In this document: piece by piece, positions 24,695 through 32,191 of the stretch
Position numbering within the stretch: position 1 is the first letter of the stretch
Layout of the letters: every line of letters starts with the position of its first letter
Assembly (NCBI RefSeq): GCF_013464485.1
Contig: NZ_RAUX01000024.1
Location: 1 to 53,766, forward strand
Length of the DNA: 53,766 bases
Origin: Stenotrophomonas maltophilia
GTDB taxonomy: Bacteria > Pseudomonadota > Gammaproteobacteria > Xanthomonadales > Xanthomonadaceae
Reading direction: 5' to 3'
Position numbers and translations under genes: made by a program
Notes under the pieces: generated by a model
What the model saw: only the letters and a program-made list of their open reading frames with translations
What the model was told of the DNA's origin: nothing
Database searches by the model: none

Positions 24695-26230
24695 CTAGAA
24701 GTTCCGCACTGAATCGATGAGGGTGCCCAGGGCTTCCACGTCCAGCGTACTGCGCGATGCGTCGCACACGCCACGATGCTGGCTGTCGGCAGCGTCAACA
24801 ATGCGGATCCAGGCGTTGCAGATGTCTTCGCATGCCGTGGTGTCGATGAAGCCCGAGCGCTGATCCAGCGCATTGAAACCTTCGGCGAAGGCGACGCCGG
24901 CCGACGCCAGCGCCTTGTGCAGTGCGGTGGGAGTGCCTGCCAGTGTGGCCACGGCTTTCAACGCATCGGTATGTGCCTTGCGGTACAGCGCCACCGCCTT
25001 TTTGACCTGTGTGGGCGTGATGTGCGCGGCGCCTTCCCAGTCGCGGAAGGGATTGTCCAGGTTGGCCGCGCGCCATTCCGGCCTGCGCGGTTGCCGTACA
25101 TCCAGCACCAGGCCGGCATCAGCCTGTTCCTGGAACGCCTGCTTGACCTGCGTTGCCAGCGCGACGGGGATGCTGTCAAGCGACAGGCTCAGCAACTGCG
25201 GCCACTGCGATGGCGCCGGAAAACGTGCATCGTCCGGTGGGAACACATCGAGCAGTTTCAGGTGTTCCAGTGACGCCAGTTCACCCAGCCGCGGCAGGTT
25301 GGCCAAGGTGCAGGGGGCGCCGTGCACCGTCAATGCGCGCAGCCCCGGCAGGCGTTCAGCAATCCGTGCTGCGTCCAGCTGCCGCATGCCGTGCAGCGTG
25401 ATCTGCTGCAGATCGGGCAGGCCGGACCAGTGCAGGCCGGGATCGGTGCAGAACACATCGAGCCAGCGGCCGCCGTGGTCATCATGGATGACCAGATCCG
25501 GACTGGCAGTGCCACGCAGGATCAGCGTATCCAGGTCACCGTTGAGATGGATCGCGTGCATGCCGGTGACGTCGACGCTCAGGCGCGACAGCGCGGTGCC
25601 GCGTACATCCAGGACCGCGTCCTGCGCGCAGCAGATGATCAGCTGGTGGATCAAGGGGCGCGTCTTCAGCCAGTCCAGCAGGCCGGGCACCGGCACGTCG
25701 ATATCCAGGTTGGTGAGCACCGGCATCTGATTGAACAGCTCCAATGCGGGTGCAGCGTTCATGGCCGTACCCTGCAGCGATGACGCGCCACGCACCACCG
25801 AGAAGCCTTTACCTTTGAGAATGACGGTGTCGTCGTAGCGGTCCCGCGCCTTTTCCTGCTTGTAGGCGCGGGTGATGGTCGGGTCCAGCGTGTTCCAGGC
25901 CTGTTGCTGCTGCAGGCAAGCACCATCGGGCCAGTTGCCGTGGCTACGGACCTCGCCACGCACCATCGGTTCGCGCCAGCCGATGTGCGTGATGGCGGAG
26001 GGCAGATCGTGGCCGACCCAATGCAGCTCGTGCTTGTTGTTCCAGCCCATGAAATCGAGCATGGCTGGCTTCAGGTCGGGCAGCGTGGCGGCATCGGGCG
26101 GGGTCTGTGCCCACCAGTCCAGCAGCAGCACGGCATGGCCGTCTTCGTCATCATGATGGGTGAACTGGAACGCGAAGCAGCGATCGAAACGCAGATTGCG
26201 CGCGGTGTAGATGTCGCCGGGCCTGGGCAT
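24695..26230 (-). CDS. Leucine-rich protein of unknown function
   Basis: I do not recognise a function. The 511-aa product begins MPRPGDIYTARNLRFDRCFA, with a compact N-terminal region (about residues 1-110, rich in W and H) whose opening faintly recalls immunity-protein folds such as Imm26; this is not asserted. The central part (about 170-350) has irregular leucine-rich repeats, for example LPDLQQITLHGMRQLDAARI and LASLEHLKLLDVFPP. The C-terminal 130 residues are helical. There is no signal peptide or membrane segment. The ribosome-binding site AAGGACG is clear. A 12-G homopolymer lies 25 nt upstream of the start (see 26256-26267). Confidence 0.7.
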   Translation of the reverse strand: MPRPGDIYTARNLRFDRCFAFQFTHHDDEDGHAVLLLDWWAQTPPDAATLPDLKPAMLDFMGWNNKHELHWVGHDLPSAITHIGWREPMVRGEVRSHGNWPDGACLQQQQAWNTLDPTITRAYKQEKARDRYDDTVILKGKGFSVVRGASSLQGTAMNAAPALELFNQMPVLTNLDIDVPVPGLLDWLKTRPLIHQLIICCAQDAVLDVRGTALSRLSVDVTGMHAIHLNGDLDTLILRGTASPDLVIHDDHGGRWLDVFCTDPGLHWSGLPDLQQITLHGMRQLDAARIAERLPGLRALTVHGAPCTLANLPRLGELASLEHLKLLDVFPPDDARFPAPSQWPQLLSLSLDSIPVALATQVKQAFQEQADAGLVLDVRQPRRPEWRAANLDNPFRDWEGAAHITPTQVKKAVALYRKAHTDALKAVATLAGTPTALHKALASAGVAFAEGFNALDQRSGFIDTTACEDICNAWIRIVDAADSQHRGVCDASRSTLDVEALGTLIDSVRNF

Positions 26231-26255
26231 TGAACGTCCTTGTCTGATAACGGCC

Positions 26256-26267
26256 GGGGGGGGGGGG
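26256..26267. repeat. 12-G homopolymer upstream of the leucine-rich gene
   Basis: An uninterrupted run of 12 G (12 C on the coding strand of the downstream gene) ends 25 nt before the start codon at 26230. Runs this long are prone to slipped-strand change. Its position near where a promoter spacer or 5' UTR would lie could make expression phase-variable. No promoter hexamers can be assigned with confidence; TTATCA lies between the tract and the ribosome-binding site. Confidence 0.8.
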
Positions 26268-26308
26268 CGGTGGCACCATGCATGCCGACATGGGGGCCTT
26301 TGCGTGGG

Positions 26309-27157
26309 TTATTTCCGCTCCAGCACCAGCAGCGGGTCGATGCGGGTATCGAACCAGTTCATGCCCCAGTGCAGGTGCGGGCCGGTGGCACGCCCGGTGG
26401 CGCCGACCGCGGCGATCACCTGGCCCTGTTCCACCCGGTCGCCGACCTTCACGTCGATGCGCGACAGGTGCAGGAAGTTGGAGCTGACCCCGAAGCCGTG
26501 GTCGAGCAGCAGCGTGCCACCGGTCAGGTACAGGTCCGGGCCGGCGAAGGTGACGATGCCGGCGGCCGGTGCCTTCACCGGGGTGCCGGTCGGCACCGCG
26601 ATGTCCATGCCGGAATGACCTGCGCCGGGCTGTCCGTTGTACACGCGTGCGTTGCCGAAGCGGCCGCTGATGCGGCCCTGCACCGGCCAGATGAAGGTCT
26701 GGGTGAAGTCGGTGCGATCGTCATCGCGGGCACGCGCGGCGGTCACCTGTGCCTGTTCGCGCTTGATCCGCTCGGCAATCGCCGGCGGCGGGTTGACCGT
26801 CTTCGGCGGCACGCCGTTGACCCGCTCGGTGGGCCAGTCGCGCGGGGTCACCGCAATGGTCGCGGTCTCGCTGCCACCATCAGGGCGTTGCACCTGCACG
26901 CGCAGCGGACCCTTCTCGTCGCGGCCGATGCCGAACACCACGCTGCCATAGCCGCTCACCCGCAGTTGGCGGCCGGCGTACTGCACGCGGCTGCCGGCGG
27001 GTACCTTGCCGATCACCAGTGCGCCCTGCGATGCGCTGGCCGGGAACACCACGCGGCTGTCGATCAGGCTGCCGATGCCGTCCTGTGCCTGCGCCGACGG
27101 TGCGGTGAACAGGGGCGCGGCCACCAGCAGCGCCCCGATCAGAAGTGCGGAGCGCAT
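26309..27157 (-). CDS. M23-family metallopeptidase
   Basis: Exported peptidoglycan endopeptidase or related activator. The 282-aa product has a signal peptide (MRSALLIGALLVAAPLFTAP, cleavage near SAQA), an N-terminal beta region and a C-terminal M23 domain. Zinc-site motifs are intact: GHSGMDIAVPTGTPVKAP (HxxxD) and ATGPHLHWGMNW (HLH), so it is probably enzymatically active rather than an EnvC-like activator. The start at 27157 shares one base with the dihydroorotase stop (TGATG), which implies translational coupling although the functions differ. Confidence 0.92.
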   Translation of the reverse strand: MRSALLIGALLVAAPLFTAPSAQAQDGIGSLIDSRVVFPASASQGALVIGKVPAGSRVQYAGRQLRVSGYGSVVFGIGRDEKGPLRVQVQRPDGGSETATIAVTPRDWPTERVNGVPPKTVNPPPAIAERIKREQAQVTAARARDDDRTDFTQTFIWPVQGRISGRFGNARVYNGQPGAGHSGMDIAVPTGTPVKAPAAGIVTFAGPDLYLTGGTLLLDHGFGVSSNFLHLSRIDVKVGDRVEQGQVIAAVGATGRATGPHLHWGMNWFDTRIDPLLVLERK

Positions 27158-28503
27158 CAGCGGTCGTAGGTCATGCGCTGGCCGGCCGGCTCGCCCACCA
27201 GTTTGCTGCCGTCCCACACCAGTTGGCCATTGACCCAGGTGGAGGCCACGCGCGAACGGAAGGTGGTGCCTTCAAACGGCGACCAGCCGCACTTGGACAG
27301 CACGTCCTCGCGCTTGACCGTGAACGGCACGTCCTCGACCAGCACCAGGTCGGCGAAGTAACCCTCGCGCAGGAAGCCACGTTCTTCCACGTCGAACAGC
27401 TGCGCCGGGGCGTGGGCGAACTTCTGTACCACCTGCTCGCGGGTCAGCTTGCCCTCGTGCACGCGCTCAAGCGCAGCCACCAGTGCGTACTGCACCAGCG
27501 GCAGGCCGGACGGCGCCTGCGCGTAGGGCTTCTGCTTTTCTTCCCAGGTGTGCGGCGCGTGGTCGGTGGCCAGCACGTCCAGCACGTCATCGGCCAGCGC
27601 GGCGGTGATCGCCTCGCGGTCGGACACTTCCTTGATCGCCGGGTTGCACTTGATCAGGTTGCCCTTGGTCGCATAGTCCGGGCGCGCGAAGTGCAGGAAG
27701 TGCACGCAGGTTTCGGCGGTGATCTGCTTGCGGCTGCCGTCGGCGCGGATCAGCGGACCCTTCTCGAACAGCGCCAGCTCATCGGCGGTGGAGATGTGCA
27801 GCACATGCAGGCGGGTGCCGTGCTTGCGCGCCAGCGACATCGCCAGGCGGGTCGACTTGATGCAGGCCTCGCGCGAGCGGATGTCCGGATGCATGTCCGG
27901 GGTCAGCGCATCGCCGTATTTCTCCTGGAAGGCCTTCAGGTTGGCGTCGATCATCGGCGTGTCTTCGCAGTGCGTGATGATCGGCGTCGGGCATTCGCGG
28001 AAGATCGCGTCCAGCGTTTCCGGATTGTCCACCAGCATGTTGCCGGTGGAGGCGCCCATGAACACCTTCACGCCCGGGGCCTTCTTCGGGTCCAGCGCAC
28101 GGATGGCGTCCAGGTTGTCATTGCTGGCGCCGTGGTAGAAGCCGTAGTTGGCCCAGGCGCGGCCGCGCGCGAGCTCGTATTTGGCTTCCAGGATGGTCGA
28201 ATCCAGTGTCGGCGGATTGGTGTTGGGCATGTCCATGAAGCTGGTCAGGCCACCGGCCACCGCAGCTGCCGATTCGCTGGCGATGTCGCCCTTGTGGGTC
28301 AGGCCCGGTTCGCGGAAATGCACCTGGTCGTCGATCATGCCAGGCAGCAACCAGCGTCCGGCTGCGTCCACCACCTGCTCGCCGTCGCGCGGCGCCAGCC
28401 CGTTGCCGATCTGCGCGATGCGGCCGTTCTCGATGCGCAGGTCGCCGTCGAAGGTGCGGCCTTCGTTGACCATGCGGGCGTTGGTGATGAGGGTGGAGGA
28501 CAT
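27157..28503 (-). CDS. pyrC: Dihydroorotase
   Basis: Cyclises carbamoyl-aspartate to dihydroorotate in pyrimidine synthesis. The 448-aa product shows an amidohydrolase pattern: MIDDQVHFREPGLTHKGD, FMDMPNTNPPT, the carboxylated-lysine region VKVFMGASTGNM, ITHCED, VLHISTADELALF and ATDHAPHTWEEK. The first metal motif reads QVH where class-I enzymes usually have HVH, a variant I recall from a subgroup of annotated dihydroorotases. The start MSSTLITNARMV at 28503 follows yidD closely. It is coupled to the M23 peptidase gene by a one-base overlap. Confidence 0.85.
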   Translation of the reverse strand: MSSTLITNARMVNEGRTFDGDLRIENGRIAQIGNGLAPRDGEQVVDAAGRWLLPGMIDDQVHFREPGLTHKGDIASESAAAVAGGLTSFMDMPNTNPPTLDSTILEAKYELARGRAWANYGFYHGASNDNLDAIRALDPKKAPGVKVFMGASTGNMLVDNPETLDAIFRECPTPIITHCEDTPMIDANLKAFQEKYGDALTPDMHPDIRSREACIKSTRLAMSLARKHGTRLHVLHISTADELALFEKGPLIRADGSRKQITAETCVHFLHFARPDYATKGNLIKCNPAIKEVSDREAITAALADDVLDVLATDHAPHTWEEKQKPYAQAPSGLPLVQYALVAALERVHEGKLTREQVVQKFAHAPAQLFDVEERGFLREGYFADLVLVEDVPFTVKREDVLSKCGWSPFEGTTFRSRVASTWVNGQLVWDGSKLVGEPAGQRMTYDR

Positions 28504-28504
28504 G

Positions 28505-28759
28505 TCAGTGTTTTCCTGTGCAACGGCAAGAGGGGGCGTTGGGGGACTCGGGCACGGGGTCGAAGCCGCCGGGATGGAACGGGTGGCAGCGGCCCAGCCG
28601 GCGCGCAGCCAGCCAGCTTCCGCGCAGCGGGCCGTGCCGCGAGATGGCGTCCATCGCGTATTCAGAACAGCTCGGCACGAAACGGCAGCGTGGCCCCAGC
28701 AGGGGGCTGATGAAGCGCTTGTAGAAGCGCAGCAGGGCAATGAGCAGGCGCGAGATCAC
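28505..28759 (-). CDS. yidD: Membrane protein insertion efficiency factor YidD
   Basis: Small membrane-associated protein linked to YidC-dependent insertion. The 84-aa product has the family signature: [34 protein letters not shown] and [19 protein letters not shown]. The conserved Cys residues are present. The start is GTG at 28759. It is usually next to rnpA and yidC, but here it stands apart, ahead of dihydroorotase. A TAAGAT -10-like box (28771-28766) lies only 6 nt upstream of the GTG, so the mRNA may be leaderless. An imperfect palindrome, ATGCCA-GT-TGGCAT (28771-28784), overlaps that box. Confidence 0.93.
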   Translation of the reverse strand: MISRLLIALLRFYKRFISPLLGPRCRFVPSCSEYAMDAISRHGPLRGSWLAARRLGRCHPFHPGGFDPVPESPNAPSCRCTGKH

Positions 28760-28958
28760 CCAGTCATCTTATGCCAGTTGGCATGAAGGCCGCATTTGTG
28801 CAGGATGGGCCGTTGGTCGCATGTCGCCGATGGCCTGCGATCGGTACCAGTACCTTCGGGTGCTGGCCAGGTTCCGTACCGCGCAAGGCGGTCCGTGTTC
28901 GTCGGACTGCCTCCAAGGGCGCCTTGACTCCAGGACTGAATGGAGCAGGGGCCCGAGG

Positions 28959-28987
28959 TTGCTGCTGCGGGTCGGGTAGGCTATAAA
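28959..28987 (+). promoter_or_regulatory. Promoter of the dksA-like gene
   Basis: TTGCTG (28959-28964) and TATAAA (28982-28987) are separated by exactly 17 bp, the best sigma-70 promoter in the window by eye. Transcription would start near 28994, giving a leader of about 38 nt with AAGGAAGAG ahead of the GTG start. The rest of the 272-bp gap from 28760 shows no gene. Confidence 0.75.
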
Positions 28988-29031
28988 GGCCCGCTTTCCC
29001 GGGCCCCGGGGAATCCAAGGAAGAGCGTTTC

Positions 29032-30261
29032 GTGGCTGCTAAAAAAACTGCAAAGAAGGCCGCAACGGCCGCCAAGAAAACCGCCAAGCCTGTTGTGAAG
29101 AAGTTGGCGGCAAAGCCCGTTGCCAGGAAACCGGCCAGCAAGCCGGCGACCAAGGCAGCGTCCTCGCAACCGGCGGCCAGGAAGGCCACCGCAAAGAAAG
29201 CGCCGGCCAAGGCAACCAAGCCGGTGGCGAAGAAGGCCGCTGCACCTGCCAAGGCCAAGCCTGCCGCTGCCAGCAAAAAGGCACCGGTGGTGAAGAAGGC
29301 CGCCAGCAAGGCCGCACCGGTGAAGAAGGCCGCTGCCAAGCCGGTGGCGAAAAAGGCAGCAGCCAAGCCGGCGCCGAAGGCGGTGGTGAAGAAAGCTGCG
29401 GTCAAGCCGGTCGCCAAGCCCGTAGCAAAGAAGGTCGCCGCGGCTAAACCGGTCGCCACGCCTGCCGCTGTAAAGAAGGTTGCCAAGAATGTTGCCGCGC
29501 CGGCCGCAAAGCCAGCCCCGGCCCCAGTAGTGAAGTCCGCACCGAAGCCTGCTGCCAAGCCGGCTCCGGCCAAGCCTGTCCCGGCCAAGACCGTGGCAGT
29601 GGCAGCAGCCCAACCGGCCTCCAAGCCGGCCCCTGCAGCCGCTTCTGCCGCCTCGAAGGCCCCGCAATCCAAGAATCCCGTGCCCGTTTCGAAATCGCCT
29701 GCCAAAACCGCCGTGAAATCCGATTCCGCCCCGAAGACCGTGTCGCGCCCTGTCGGCAAGGTTGCCGTGGCCGTCGCCGCCCGCTCGGCGGCACCGGCCC
29801 CGCGCAGCAAGTACAAGGTGGTCGAATACAAGACCGACGAGGCCACTGGCCGCCCGATCCTGCCGGCTGGCTACAAGCCGTCCTCGGAAGAGGAATACAT
29901 GAGCCCGCTGCAGCAGGAGTACTTCCGCCAGCGCCTGCAGAACTGGCGCGCGGACCTGGTGGAAGAGTCCAAGCAGACCATCGAGAACCTGCGTGAGGAA
30001 GTGCGTGACATCGGCGACGAAGCCGAGCGCGCGACCCGCGAGACCGAGAACTCGCTGGAACTGCGTACCCGCGACCGCTACCGCAAGCTGATCGGCAAGA
30101 TCGACAGCACCCTGAAGCGCCTGGAAGCAGGCGACTACGGCTACTGCGTGGACACCGGCGAAGAAATCGGCCTGGAGCGCCTGGAAGCGCGCCTGACTGC
30201 TGAGCGCACCATCGACGCCCAGGAACGTTGGGAGCACCTGCAGAAGCAGCAGGGTGACTGA
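29032..30261 (+). CDS. dksA: DksA-family RNA polymerase-binding protein with histone-H1-like tail
   Basis: Residues 1 to about 265 are almost only Ala, Lys, Pro and Val (repeats such as AAKKTAKKAATAAKK), like a eukaryotic H1 tail and probably DNA-binding. Residues about 285-409 are a DksA domain: MSPLQQEYFRQRLQNWRADL, a coiled coil whose tip reads DIGDEA (matching DxxDxA, near residue 326), and the end YCVDTGEEIGLERLEARL with ERTIDAQE. Of the four zinc cysteines only the first remains (C, T, T, A), as in zinc-independent DksA paralogues. The domain should act with ppGpp at RNA polymerase. At 409 aa it is far longer than E. coli DksA (151 aa). The GTG start is set by AAGGA. Confidence 0.9.
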   Translation: MAAKKTAKKAATAAKKTAKPVVKKLAAKPVARKPASKPATKAASSQPAARKATAKKAPAKATKPVAKKAAAPAKAKPAAASKKAPVVKKAASKAAPVKKAAAKPVAKKAAAKPAPKAVVKKAAVKPVAKPVAKKVAAAKPVATPAAVKKVAKNVAAPAAKPAPAPVVKSAPKPAAKPAPAKPVPAKTVAVAAAQPASKPAPAAASAASKAPQSKNPVPVSKSPAKTAVKSDSAPKTVSRPVGKVAVAVAARSAAPAPRSKYKVVEYKTDEATGRPILPAGYKPSSEEEYMSPLQQEYFRQRLQNWRADLVEESKQTIENLREEVRDIGDEAERATRETENSLELRTRDRYRKLIGKIDSTLKRLEAGDYGYCVDTGEEIGLERLEARLTAERTIDAQERWEHLQKQQGD

Positions 30262-30285
30262 TTCCTGATCGTTGTAGGGTCATGC

Positions 30286-30316
30286 GAAAAACCCGGCCTC
30301 GGCCGGGTTTTTTGTT
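30286..30316 (+). terminator. Terminator of the dksA-like gene
   Basis: AAAAACCCGGCC and GGCCGGGTTTTTT form a strong stem with a short TC-containing loop, 25 bp after the stop codon. Confidence 0.92.
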
Positions 30317-30362
30317 GGGTTCGGGTTGGCTGCGAAGAGCAGCGCCTTCCGGGTATCGGGGT

Positions 30363-30468
30363 GAGCCTGCGGGTGGGTCCGGGCAGGACACGCTGCAAGT
30401 ACATCCCTGTAAGCTCGGCCGCGGCATCCATGCCGCGGACGGTCCTGTCTGGACCCAGCCGCAGGCTC
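30363..30468. repeat. 106-nt long-hairpin repeat with 27-nt terminal inverted repeats
   Basis: The left arm GAGCCTGCGG...CAGGAC (30363-30389) matches the reverse complement of 30442-30468 at 24 of 27 positions. Inside is the 26-nt motif shared with 3-28 of this window and an inner hairpin, CCGCGGCAT/ATGCCGCGG (30419-30438). The whole unit could fold as a single long stem, so it looks like a mobilised palindromic unit larger than SMAG. Confidence 0.65.
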
Positions 30469-30496
30469 TCGACGCTTCCCTGCGTGCGCGGCCGAT

Positions 30497-30523
30497 GTAG
30501 AAGCCGAGCCCACGCTCGGCTCA
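30497..30523 (+). repeat. SMAG-type palindrome
   Basis: Begins GTAGAAGCCGAGC and closes with GCTCGGCTCA, a GTAG-headed stem of the family seen throughout the window. Confidence 0.75.
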
Positions 30524-30550
30524 GGCCGAAGCCGGAGGGCAAGGAAGAGC

Positions 30551-30580
30551 AAAAGCAAAAGCAAAAGCAAAAGCAAAAGC
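30551..30580 (+). repeat. Hexanucleotide tandem repeat (AAAAGC)x5
   Basis: Five exact AAAAGC units, directly followed by a SMAG unit. A likely variable-number locus; it lies outside any gene. Confidence 0.9.
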
Positions 30581-30603
30581 AGCCAAGCACGGCTTGGCTC
30601 TAC
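30581..30603 (-). repeat. SMAG-type palindrome
   Basis: AGCCAAGC and GCTTGGCT arms with CTAC at the right end (GTAG on the minus strand). Confidence 0.75.
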
Positions 30604-30635
30604 CAGGAGCGGTCAAGCGTGCGCTCGCGGCTGTT

Positions 30636-30840
30636 GGGTCCGCCTTGTAGCGAGCCGAGCACCGCAGGGGAATCAGGGGCGAAGAGTCGCGGCTGTCCTG
30701 TAGAGCCGACTGCTAGTCGGCTGGCTCTCCGCGCCGTCCCCTGATTCACCGAGGAGCACAGGGCACCGGCGCGCAGCGCCGGCTCGCGGATGGCGGCGTG
30801 TTTCTTTGGTGACTTTCTTTGCACGAGCAAAGAAAGTTAC
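30636..30840 (+). repeat. Structured dispersed element, copy C (with nested SMAG)
   Basis: Third copy of the element at 14124-14311. Stem I is GAATCAGGGG (30670-30679) with CCCCTGATTC (30738-30747). Its apical loop is replaced by a SMAG unit, GTAGAGCCGACTGCTAGTCG and onward (30700-30722). Stem II is CCGGCGC, loop GCA, GCGCCGG (30766-30782). Stem III is GTGACTTTCTTTGC, loop ACGA, GCAAAGAAAGTTAC (30809-30840), with the G-U wobble swapped in orientation relative to copy A. Confidence 0.8.
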
Positions 30841-30864
30841 ACCCCACCGCGGTCGCGGAAAGAG

Positions 30865-30939
30865 TCCGCCGGGCGCGGCCCGGCGCTACCGGTGCGTGGG
30901 CGCACGGAAATGCGCAGCCGAGCATCGGCTCGGCTCTAC
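30865..30939 (-). repeat. Two SMAG-type palindromes
   Basis: Units at 30865-30889 (TCCGCCGGGC...GCGCTAC) and 30916-30939 (AGCCGAGC...GCTCTAC). Both carry CTAC on the right, so they point left. The second ends 4 bp from the MFS stop codon. Confidence 0.75.
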
Positions 30940-30943
30940 AGGT

Positions 30944-32191
30944 TCATTGCAGGTCGCGAAGATTCAACTTCCGCAGCGTCGGGTTCTTCCACGCGGTGAT
31001 CCCGGCCACGCTCAGTACCGCGAAGCCGCCCAGCACCACGGCCGGCACCAGGCCCAGCAGCTTCGCCATCGTGCCTGCATAGAACGCGCCCAGCTCGTTG
31101 GACGAGCTGATGAAGATGCCGTTGATCGATGATACCCGTCCGCGCATTTCTTCCGGCGTGGCCAGCTGCAGGATGGTCGAGCGGATCACCACCGAGACGC
31201 CGTCGAACGCTCCGTAGAACAACAGGATCAGCGCCGACAGCCAGAAGTGCTGCGACAGCCCGAAACCGATCACGCACAGGCCGAAACCGGCCACCGCGAA
31301 CAGCAGCACGCGGCCGGCATTACGGTGCAGCGGATGGCGTGCCAGCCACAGGCCCACGCACACCGAACCCAGCGCCGGCATGGCCCGCAGGATGCCCAGG
31401 CCTTCCGGGCCGTGGTGCAGGATTTCGTGCAGGAACGCCGGCAGCATCGCCACCACGCCGCCCAGCAGCACCGAGAACATGTCCAGCGCCATCGCGCCGA
31501 CCATGATCCGGTTGCCGACCACGAATCGCGCGCCTTCGGCAATGCTCTTGAAGATGGGTGCGGCCGGACCGGAATGCACCGGCTCTTCCACCTTCAGTGT
31601 GGCCAGGCAGGCCATCGCCACCAGCGCGAAGCCGGTGGCTACCGCGTACGACAGGCCCTTGCCGCCGAAGCCGACCAGCACGCCGCCCAGCGCCGGGCCG
31701 GCGACCATGCCGGCCTGGAACACCACCGCACCCAGGCCGGCGCCGCGTGCAAACTGGTCACGGGCCAGCACCCGCGCGAACAGCGCGTTGTAGATGGGCG
31801 AGAGGAACGCACGGACCATGCCGGTCAGGGCGATTGCCGCATAGATCGGCCACACTCCTTCGAACGGCAGCCAACCGGTGGCGACGCCGGTCAGCACCAG
31901 CGCGGTGGCGATCAGCCCGGAACAGGCCACCATGCCCAGCCGGCGCCGTGGCAGGTGGTCGACCAGATAACCGGCGAACGGCGCGACGCAGAAGAACGGC
32001 AGCACTTCGGCCAGGCCGACCAGGCCCAGCGAGAACGGATTGCGGGTGACTTCGTAGATGTGCCAGCCGACGGTGACCGCCACCACCTGGTAGGACAGCA
32101 TCGCGAAGATGCGGTAGGCCAGCAGCTTGGCGAAACCGGGCCGGGACAGCAGGCCCAGCGCGGTGTCCTCGGCTGTGGCTGGCTCGCTCAC
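30944..32191 (-). CDS. MFS transporter
   Basis: Inner-membrane permease of the EntS/MFS_3-like type with about 12 hydrophobic segments over 415 aa, for example LVGLAEVLPFFCVAPFAGYL, VLLGGVVAMLPAFLHEIL and VPAVVLGGFAVLSVAGI. The loop after TM2 reads LVDHLPRRRLGM, the usual MFS signature position. The start is GTG at 32191, which overlaps the sufE stop by 4 nt (GTGA). Substrate unknown; related proteins export siderophores or drugs. Confidence 0.88.
   Translation of the reverse strand: MSEPATAEDTALGLLSRPGFAKLLAYRIFAMLSYQVVAVTVGWHIYEVTRNPFSLGLVGLAEVLPFFCVAPFAGYLVDHLPRRRLGMVACSGLIATALVLTGVATGWLPFEGVWPIYAAIALTGMVRAFLSPIYNALFARVLARDQFARGAGLGAVVFQAGMVAGPALGGVLVGFGGKGLSYAVATGFALVAMACLATLKVEEPVHSGPAAPIFKSIAEGARFVVGNRIMVGAMALDMFSVLLGGVVAMLPAFLHEILHHGPEGLGILRAMPALGSVCVGLWLARHPLHRNAGRVLLFAVAGFGLCVIGFGLSQHFWLSALILLFYGAFDGVSVVIRSTILQLATPEEMRGRVSSINGIFISSSNELGAFYAGTMAKLLGLVPAVVLGGFAVLSVAGITAWKNPTLRKLNLRDLQ

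Larger units (their letters stand above)
30262..30943. other. 682-bp repeat-dense gap
   Basis: No gene with family support lies between the dksA-like stop and the MFS stop. In order it holds the terminator, a 106-nt long-hairpin repeat (30363-30468), SMAG units (30497-30523 and 30581-30603), a hexanucleotide tandem repeat (30551-30580), structured element copy C with a nested SMAG (30636-30840) and two more SMAG units (30865-30889, 30916-30939). Open frames here lack ribosome-binding sites and follow repeat boundaries. Confidence 0.8.

Noticed and set aside
28771-28986. Short plus-strand frame ahead of the dksA-like gene
   Set aside because: No ribosome-binding site or family match, and it overlaps the dksA promoter.
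29032-29760. Repetitive AAG/GCC-rich sequence as a CRISPR or satellite array
   Set aside because: It is the K/A/P-rich coding tail of the DksA-like protein; the repeats are irregular and follow codons.
30600-30830. Minus-strand small frame over element copy C
   Set aside because: It overlaps the repeat and nested SMAG, with no homology or ribosome-binding site.
30262-30943. Prophage or insertion-sequence remnant
   Set aside because: No transposase, integrase or phage-like frame was found; only short palindromic repeats are present.
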